Part shown: in pieces, positions 28,785 through 34,392 of the stretch
Layout: every line of letters starts with the position of its first letter
How positions within the stretch are numbered: the first letter of the stretch is position 1
DNA from: Fimbriiglobus sp.
GTDB taxonomy: Bacteria; Planctomycetota; Planctomycetia; Gemmatales; Gemmataceae
DNA length: 34,392 bases
NCBI GenBank assembly: GCA_025352235.1
Contig: JANXTU010000493.1
Location: 1-34,392 of the forward strand
Reading direction: 5' to 3'
The notes under the pieces: model-generated
The model's input: the letters and a program-made list of their open reading frames with translations, nothing else
The model's database searches: none
What the model was told of the DNA's origin: nothing
Program-made: the position numbers and the translations under genes

Positions 28785-29261
28785 TCATGAGGGTTGCCCC
28801 ACGGATAGCCTGTGGAGTCTGATCGGACCGACGATGATGCGCCTCATGGCGAAGAACCAGTCGGTTGCGATCCAAGCGGTATCGTCCATCGGGATCACCC
28901 GCTTAGTTTTCCAATCGGCGCCTCGAAGAACTTCTTGCATGGCGACGGCCGCGTTGGTGTTGCTGGTGTGAATGATCACGGGGCAGACCGGGGACCGCGT
29001 CGCCAGGAACTCGGCCACATGGCGCCCTTCGCCCGCATCGACCGGACATCCTGCCGGGCCGATCTTCATGTCGAGGTCGTTGTCGAGAGATATCACCACT
29101 GCGCGTTCGAGATCCGTTTCTAAGTAAGCGATCATCTCGGCGGATTCGTCGAAGAATCGAGTTTCGAAGGTGTAAAAACGGTCGGCGATACAGGCGCGCA
29201 TCGCGGCTCGGCGAGCCGCGTTGTCTTCGAGGATCACAATCGTCTTTGCCATTGTCCTCAC
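28785..29261 (-). CDS. Cyclic-phosphate processing receiver (cREC)-like protein
   Basis: MAKTIVILEDNAARRAAMRACI; AVVISLDNDLDM; VAEFLATRSPVCPVIIHTSNTNAAVAMQEVLRGADWKTKRVIPMDD. Confidence 0.75.
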   Translation of the reverse strand: MRTMAKTIVILEDNAARRAAMRACIADRFYTFETRFFDESAEMIAYLETDLERAVVISLDNDLDMKIGPAGCPVDAGEGRHVAEFLATRSPVCPVIIHTSNTNAAVAMQEVLRGADWKTKRVIPMDDTAWIATDWFFAMRRIIVGPIRLHRLSVGQPS

Positions 29262-29626
29262 TCCAGTATCTGGGTCACCGAGCCGTCCGCCGGGAAAAAC
29301 CTAACCGCACCTCGATCCACCGATAAACCCTGTCGCCGCAACTCTTCGGCCACTTCTTTCAATCCCTGTTTGTCGTCGAACTGGAATGTTCCCGAGAGAT
29401 TCGTCACATCGACGATTCGACCACCACGAACGGTCATGTCCCCGGCGTACAGGGCCGGCGAACCGCCACCGAGAACTTTCGGGTGCAGATGCGGACCATC
29501 GGGTAGGACATGAATCGCTCCGACGACATCTCTCACGTAAACATATCCGCCGTCGGCGATCCTCGAATCCACCGGCCGGCTTCGCGAATCCACCGGAAAC
29601 GGTGTCGGATCGAGGGGGTATTTCAA
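29258..29626 (-). CDS. Small conserved-looking hypothetical protein overlapping the cREC gene
   Basis: 122 aa; GGYVYVRDVVGAIHVLPDGPHLHPKVLGGGSPALYAGDMTVRGGRIVDVTNLSGTFQFDDKQGLKEVAEELRRQGL; GTGA overlap with 28785-29261. Confidence 0.7.
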   Translation of the reverse strand: MKYPLDPTPFPVDSRSRPVDSRIADGGYVYVRDVVGAIHVLPDGPHLHPKVLGGGSPALYAGDMTVRGGRIVDVTNLSGTFQFDDKQGLKEVAEELRRQGLSVDRGAVRFFPADGSVTQILE

Positions 29627-29739
29627 AATCTTCCCAGTTCATGGCTGCAATGAATCACCTCGCACCCTCCACAAGCCAACAAGCATTTTATTCAATATCC
29701 GAACCTTCCGCGCACGATTCGCAACAGGCCACTCGTTTG

Positions 29740-29772
29740 GAACATCCCGCCAAGTTCGCTGGCGGGATGTTC
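29740..29772. repeat. Palindromic repeat in a divergent intergenic region
   Basis: gaacatcccgcca-agttcgc-tggcgggatgttc, 13-bp perfect stem. Confidence 0.8.
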
Positions 29773-29840
29773 TCCGCTTCGCACTTCGCCGGAATTTCCT
29801 AAGTTACCGTCGATTCACCCCGTCGTTTCCGAGGCGTTCC

Positions 29841-32402
29841 ATGGCCCGCACCGTACGCACTTACACCGTATTGCCTTCGATCCCGGATCGCCTGAAGGCG
29901 TTGCAGATCCTCGCGTACAACCTCTGGTGGTGTTGGAACGCCGACGCCGTGGCGCTGTTCAGCAAGATCGCGCCGAAGCAGTTCGAAGAACTCGACCACA
30001 GCCCCGTCCGCCTCGGCTACGCCATCGACCAAGCCCGGCTCGAAGAACTCGTCCACGATGCCGGGTTCCTCGCCCACCTCGACCGCGTCGAAGCGGCCAT
30101 GGGCCATTATTTGCAGGCGAAGACTTGGTTCCAGGAAACGTACCCGAACGAAACGGCACTGAAGATCGCGTACTTCTCGATGGAGTTCGGCATCCATGAG
30201 AGCGTCCCCGTTTACTCCGGCGGCCTCGGCGTCCTCGCCGGGGACCACCTCAAATCGGCCAGCGACCTCGGCCTACCCCTCGTCGGCGTCAGCATGATGT
30301 ACCGCGAGGGCTACTTCCGCCAGTACCTCAACGCCGACGGCTGGCAGCAAGAGCGTTACCCCGAGAACGACTTTTTCAGCCTGCCGTTGATCGCGGAAGT
30401 CGGCGCCGACGGCAACCCGATCCTCGTGAGCGTGAGCTTGCCGGGCCGCGAGGTGGCGCTGAAAATTTGGCGCATTCAAGTCGGCCGGGTGCCGCTGTAT
30501 TTGCTCGACGCCAACATCCCGGAGAACCGGCCCGAAGACCGCGGCATCACGTCGCAGCTCTACGGTGGCGACCAAAACATGCGGATGATGCAAGAGATCG
30601 TCCTCGGCATCGGCGGCATGCGGGCGCTGCGGGCGCTCGGCAAAGAGCCGACGGTCTGCCACATGAACGAGGGGCACGCCGCGTTCAGCAGCCTCGAGCG
30701 CGTCCGCCAGTTGATCGAAGACAAGAAACTTGATTTCGCTACGGCGAGCGAAGCGGTCAAGGCCGGGACGGTCTTCACGACGCACACGCCGGTGCCCGCC
30801 GGGAACGATGTCTTCCCGCCGGCGATGATGGACCAGTACTTCACCGAATATTACCGTCAACTCGGCCTCGACCGCCGGGCCTTCTTCACGCTCGGCCGAC
30901 AGAACCCGGACGACGAGGCCGAGCCGTTCGGCATGACGGTGCTCGCCATCAAGATGGCGAACTCGAGCAACGGCGTCAGCAAGCTCCACGGCACCGTGTC
31001 GCGCAAAATGTGGAACGCCATCTGGCCGACGATCGCCAGCGTCGAAGTGCCGATCACGTCGATCACCAACGGCGTGCACACGCAGAGCTGGCTCGCCCCG
31101 GAGATGGGCCAACTGCTCGAACGCTACCTGCACATCGAATGGGAAGCCAAGCCGACGGATCACGCGGTCTGGTCGAAGATCGACCCGGTACCCGATGGCG
31201 AACTCTGGCGGACGCACGAAAAATGCCGGACGCGCCTGATCGCCTTCGCGCGGTCCCGTTTGAAGATGCAACTCACCCGGCGCGGCGCCCCGCATTCGGA
31301 AATCGCCGCGGCCGATGAAGTCCTGGACCCCGAAGCCCTGACCATCGGCTTCGCCCGCCGCTTCGCCACGTACAAGCGCGGCGACCTCGTTTTCCGGGAC
31401 GCCGCGCGGCTCGCGGCCATCGTCAACAACACCCAGCGGCCGGTGCAATTCATCTTCGCCGGCAAGGCCCACCCGAAAGATCAGGGCGGCAAAGAATTGA
31501 TCGCGCGCGTCGTGCAGAACGCCCGCATCCCGGAGTTCCGCAAGCGCGTCGTCTTCATCGAAGACTACGACATGAACGTCGCCCGCCACATGGTCCACGG
31601 CGTCGACGTCTGGCTGAACAACCCGCGCCGCCCGCTCGAAGCGTCGGGCACCAGCGGCATGAAGATCGCCCCCAACGGCGGGTTGAACCTGTCGATCCTC
31701 GACGGCTGGTGGGTCGAAGGGTGCACCAACGACAACGGCTGGGCCATCGGCGGCGGCGAGGAGTACTCCGACCTCAAGTACCAAGACGAAGTCGAGAGCC
31801 GGCTGCTGTACGAACTGCTCGAGCGCGACATCGCTCCGACGTTCTACAACCGAGGCGCCGACGGCCTGCCGCGCGAGTGGATCCGCCGGATGAAGCGGGC
31901 GATTTCGACCCTCGTGCCCGAGTTCAACACCAACCGCATGGTGCAAGAATACCTCGAGCGCTGCTACCTCCCGGCCTTCACCCGCGAGGCCAAACTGACG
32001 GCCGATCAACTCGCCCCGGCTTTGGAACTGGCCAACTGGCGCAAGCGCGTCGGCGGCGCCTGGAACGACGTGCGCGTCGAAACCGTCGAAGCCCCGACGG
32101 CCCAGACGCTCTGGGTCGGCAAAGACTTTCCGGTCAAGGTGAAGGTGGCGCTCGGCGCGATCCGCCCCGAGGAAGTGGACGTCCAACTCTACTACGGCAT
32201 CGTCGATAACAAAGGCGAGATCGGCGACCCGAAGACGGCGTCGTTGCAAGCGTCGTCGCCGCCCGATTCCAACCGCGCGGTGTTGTTCACCGGGGCCGTG
32301 CCCTGCAAGTCCAGCGGGCAATTCGGCTTCAGCGTCCGCGTGCTGCCGAAACATCCGAACTTGCCGAATGCGTTGGAACCCGGTTTGGTGACCTGGGGCT
32401 AA
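29841..32402 (+). CDS. glgP: Alpha-glucan phosphorylase (glycogen phosphorylase family)
   Basis: NLWWCWNADAVALF; AYFSMEFGIHESVPVYSGGLGVLAGDHLKSASDLGLPLVGV; CHMNEGHAAF; RFATYKRGDL; GTSGMKIAPNGGLNLSILDGWWVEG. Confidence 0.95.
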   Translation: MARTVRTYTVLPSIPDRLKALQILAYNLWWCWNADAVALFSKIAPKQFEELDHSPVRLGYAIDQARLEELVHDAGFLAHLDRVEAAMGHYLQAKTWFQETYPNETALKIAYFSMEFGIHESVPVYSGGLGVLAGDHLKSASDLGLPLVGVSMMYREGYFRQYLNADGWQQERYPENDFFSLPLIAEVGADGNPILVSVSLPGREVALKIWRIQVGRVPLYLLDANIPENRPEDRGITSQLYGGDQNMRMMQEIVLGIGGMRALRALGKEPTVCHMNEGHAAFSSLERVRQLIEDKKLDFATASEAVKAGTVFTTHTPVPAGNDVFPPAMMDQYFTEYYRQLGLDRRAFFTLGRQNPDDEAEPFGMTVLAIKMANSSNGVSKLHGTVSRKMWNAIWPTIASVEVPITSITNGVHTQSWLAPEMGQLLERYLHIEWEAKPTDHAVWSKIDPVPDGELWRTHEKCRTRLIAFARSRLKMQLTRRGAPHSEIAAADEVLDPEALTIGFARRFATYKRGDLVFRDAARLAAIVNNTQRPVQFIFAGKAHPKDQGGKELIARVVQNARIPEFRKRVVFIEDYDMNVARHMVHGVDVWLNNPRRPLEASGTSGMKIAPNGGLNLSILDGWWVEGCTNDNGWAIGGGEEYSDLKYQDEVESRLLYELLERDIAPTFYNRGADGLPREWIRRMKRAISTLVPEFNTNRMVQEYLERCYLPAFTREAKLTADQLAPALELANWRKRVGGAWNDVRVETVEAPTAQTLWVGKDFPVKVKVALGAIRPEEVDVQLYYGIVDNKGEIGDPKTASLQASSPPDSNRAVLFTGAVPCKSSGQFGFSVRVLPKHPNLPNALEPGLVTWG

Positions 32403-32469
32403 GCGCGGTTGATCGCGACCCCCGGACGCCTTAGTCTAGAGGCGAATCCTCTCGCCTCCGGGGTCCGCG

Positions 32470-34392
32470 ATGCCTCTCTTCGCCAGCGTCTTGTTCCACC
32501 ACGAGAACGGCCGGACGATCCTGCACGCCATGCCCGTGATGGCGACGGTGCTCGTGCTGCTCGCCATCGCCTACCGCTACTACTCCGCTTTCCTCGCTGC
32601 GCGCGTCGCGGTGCTCGATGACAACCGGGTGACACCGGCGCACCGGTTGAACGACGGGCAGAACTACCACCCCACAAACAAGTGGGTGTTATTCGGCCAC
32701 CACTTCGCGGCGATCTCCGGGGCCGGGCCGCTCATCGGGCCGGTGCTCGCCATCCAATACGGGTACATGCCGGGGTTGCTCTGGCTCGTCATCGGCGTCT
32801 GCCTGGCCGGGGCCGTGCAGGATATGCTCGTGCTCGCGGCGAGTGTCCGGCGCGACGGCAAATCGATCGCCGAGATCGCCCGGTTCGAACTCGGCAAACC
32901 GGCCGCGGTGTTGGCCAGCATCGCGATTCTGTTCATCGTCATCATCGCGCTCGCGGGCTTGGGGTTCGTGGTGGTGAAAGCACTGGGAGGCGAAGAGGCG
33001 AGCTTGCCGGCGGGAATGACGATCACCCTGCCTGAGGAAAACGCTCAAGAAGTTCTTCGCACCGACGATGCGCCCATCTGGGGGTTTCCGGGCGGATGTG
33101 AGGTTCGGTATTCCGGCAGCTCGCCTGCCACCCGACGTTCCGAGTCGTTCAAAGTCCGCAGTCCGAACGGTGGACTGCCCGTCGTCGAAGTCGAGCGCGC
33201 GGATGGCGCAACGATGTACACCCTCCCCGCCGGCTGCACCCAGGTCATCCCCGGATCGTCGTGGGGGACCTTCACCATCGCGTGCACCATCCCCATCGCG
33301 CTGTTCACCGGCCTGTGGATGTACCGCATCCGCCCCGGCCGCGTGATCGAGGCCTCGCTCCTCGGCGGCGGACTGACCCTCTTCGCCGTCGTTGCTGGCG
33401 GCTGGATTCCCGGCTCCGCGCTCGAACCTTACTTCTCGCTCTCGCGGAACGAAACGATCATCGCGCTGGTCGTCTACGGCTTCATCGCGGCGGTGTTGCC
33501 CGTCTGGTTGCTGCTCGGCCCGCGCGATTATTTGTCGAGCTTCTTGAAAATCGGCACCGTGATCCTGCTCGTTGCCAGCGTCTGCATCGCCAATCCGCCG
33601 CTACAAGCGCCGATGCTCAACGAAGTCTTCATCAACGGCGGGCCGACCTTCCCCGGCAGCATTTTCCCGTTCGTCTTCATCTGCGTCATGTGCGGGGCCG
33701 TGTCCGGCTTCCATTCGCTCGTGTCAAGCGGCACCACGCCGAAGATGATCGAGAAGGAATCGCACATCCGCACCATCGGCTACGGGGCGATGCTGATCGA
33801 AGGGCTCGTCGGCGTCACGGCGCTGATCGCCGCGGCGTCGTTGCCGAACGATCTTTACTACGACATCAACATCGCCATCGAGCGCTCGCCGGAGTTCCAA
33901 ACGCAACTGAAAGAGATGGACGAGAAGTACGGGCGCGATCCGAATGCGAACCTCGGCACCGAGAAGACGCACGATTGGAAACTCGGCAAGGTCGAAGAGA
34001 AAGTCGGCGGCGAGTCGCTGCGTGGCCGCACCGGCGGCGCCGTGACACTCGCCGTCGGGATGTCGCTGATCTTCGAGCGCACCTTCGAAATTCTCGACAT
34101 CGGCGGCAGCGGATTATTGAAGTACTGGTACCACTTCGCCATCATGTTCGAGGCCCTGTTCATCCTCACGACCATCGACGCCGGCACGCGCATCGGCCGG
34201 TTCTTACTGCAAGAAACGATGGGCCGCGTCTACAAGCCCTTCGCCCGGCCAGACTGGTTGCCGGGGGCGCTGTTGGCGAGCGCCCTCGTGACGGGCGGTT
34301 GGGGCTGGTTGATTTACACCGGCAGCATCGACACCATCTGGCCGATGTTCGGCATCGCCAATCAATCGCTCGCGGTGCTGGCGCTCGCGCTC
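32470..34392 (+). CDS. cstA: Carbon starvation protein CstA (truncated by right window edge)
   Basis: Hand-translated open frame of 641 codons with no stop: NPTNKWVLFGHHFAAISGAGPLIGPVLA region, VQDMLVL, SSWGTFTIACTIPIALFTGLWMYRIRPGRVIEASLLGGGL, CGAVSGFHSLVSSGTTPKMI. Absent from the supplied plus-strand ORF track. Confidence 0.93.
   Translation, partial: MPLFASVLFHHENGRTILHAMPVMATVLVLLAIAYRYYSAFLAARVAVLDDNRVTPAHRLNDGQNYHPTNKWVLFGHHFAAISGAGPLIGPVLAIQYGYMPGLLWLVIGVCLAGAVQDMLVLAASVRRDGKSIAEIARFELGKPAAVLASIAILFIVIIALAGLGFVVVKALGGEEASLPAGMTITLPEENAQEVLRTDDAPIWGFPGGCEVRYSGSSPATRRSESFKVRSPNGGLPVVEVERADGATMYTLPAGCTQVIPGSSWGTFTIACTIPIALFTGLWMYRIRPGRVIEASLLGGGLTLFAVVAGGWIPGSALEPYFSLSRNETIIALVVYGFIAAVLPVWLLLGPRDYLSSFLKIGTVILLVASVCIANPPLQAPMLNEVFINGGPTFPGSIFPFVFICVMCGAVSGFHSLVSSGTTPKMIEKESHIRTIGYGAMLIEGLVGVTALIAAASLPNDLYYDINIAIERSPEFQTQLKEMDEKYGRDPNANLGTEKTHDWKLGKVEEKVGGESLRGRTGGAVTLAVGMSLIFERTFEILDIGGSGLLKYWYHFAIMFEALFILTTIDAGTRIGRFLLQETMGRVYKPFARPDWLPGALLASALVTGGWGWLIYTGSIDTIWPMFGIANQSLAVLALAL

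Noticed and set aside
30273-32354. 693-aa minus-strand ORF antisense to the glucan phosphorylase gene
   Set aside because: Entirely within glgP; Arg/His/Val-rich shadow frame typical of high-GC codon bias, with no recognisable domain.

Overview
This 34.4 kb high-GC window looks like a chromosomal segment of a Gemmataceae-type planctomycete. The inference rests on DUF1549/DUF1553 'PSD1' cytochrome plus DUF1501 pairs, a DUF1559 pseudopilin, Uma2 nucleases and Gfo/Idh plus sugar-isomerase genes. The main blocks are: (i) thiC with a clear TPP riboswitch whose downstream leader is occupied by a GGATT-type repeat dyad; (ii) a putative outer-membrane protein, an orphan vWA-like protein and a Wza-like export lipoprotein; (iii) a minus-strand cluster of small envelope/stress proteins (DUF883/YqjD-like, YqjE-like, membrane protein, DUF1328, amphipathic-helix protein) with two hairpin terminators; (iv) a PSD1/DUF1501 region followed by sugar isomerase, Uma2, oxidoreductase and Uma2; (v) a tightly overlapped minus-strand run, NYN-LOTUS / DUF1559 / spermidine-synthase-like / ATP-grasp / mch / ATP-grasp / CitG-like / PTPS, that matches a tetrahydromethanopterin C1 module; (vi) SDR, PQQ-propeller, a cREC receiver plus small-protein pair, glucan phosphorylase, and a cstA gene running off the right edge that is missing from the supplied ORF track. 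The most unusual signals are several families of palindromic interspersed repeats. Two of them lie in frame inside the ATP-grasp gene next to mch. Others are a 60-bp palindrome present in two copies and a decayed duplicate of the DUF1501 start. No rRNA, tRNA, CRISPR array or transposase was recognised by eye.
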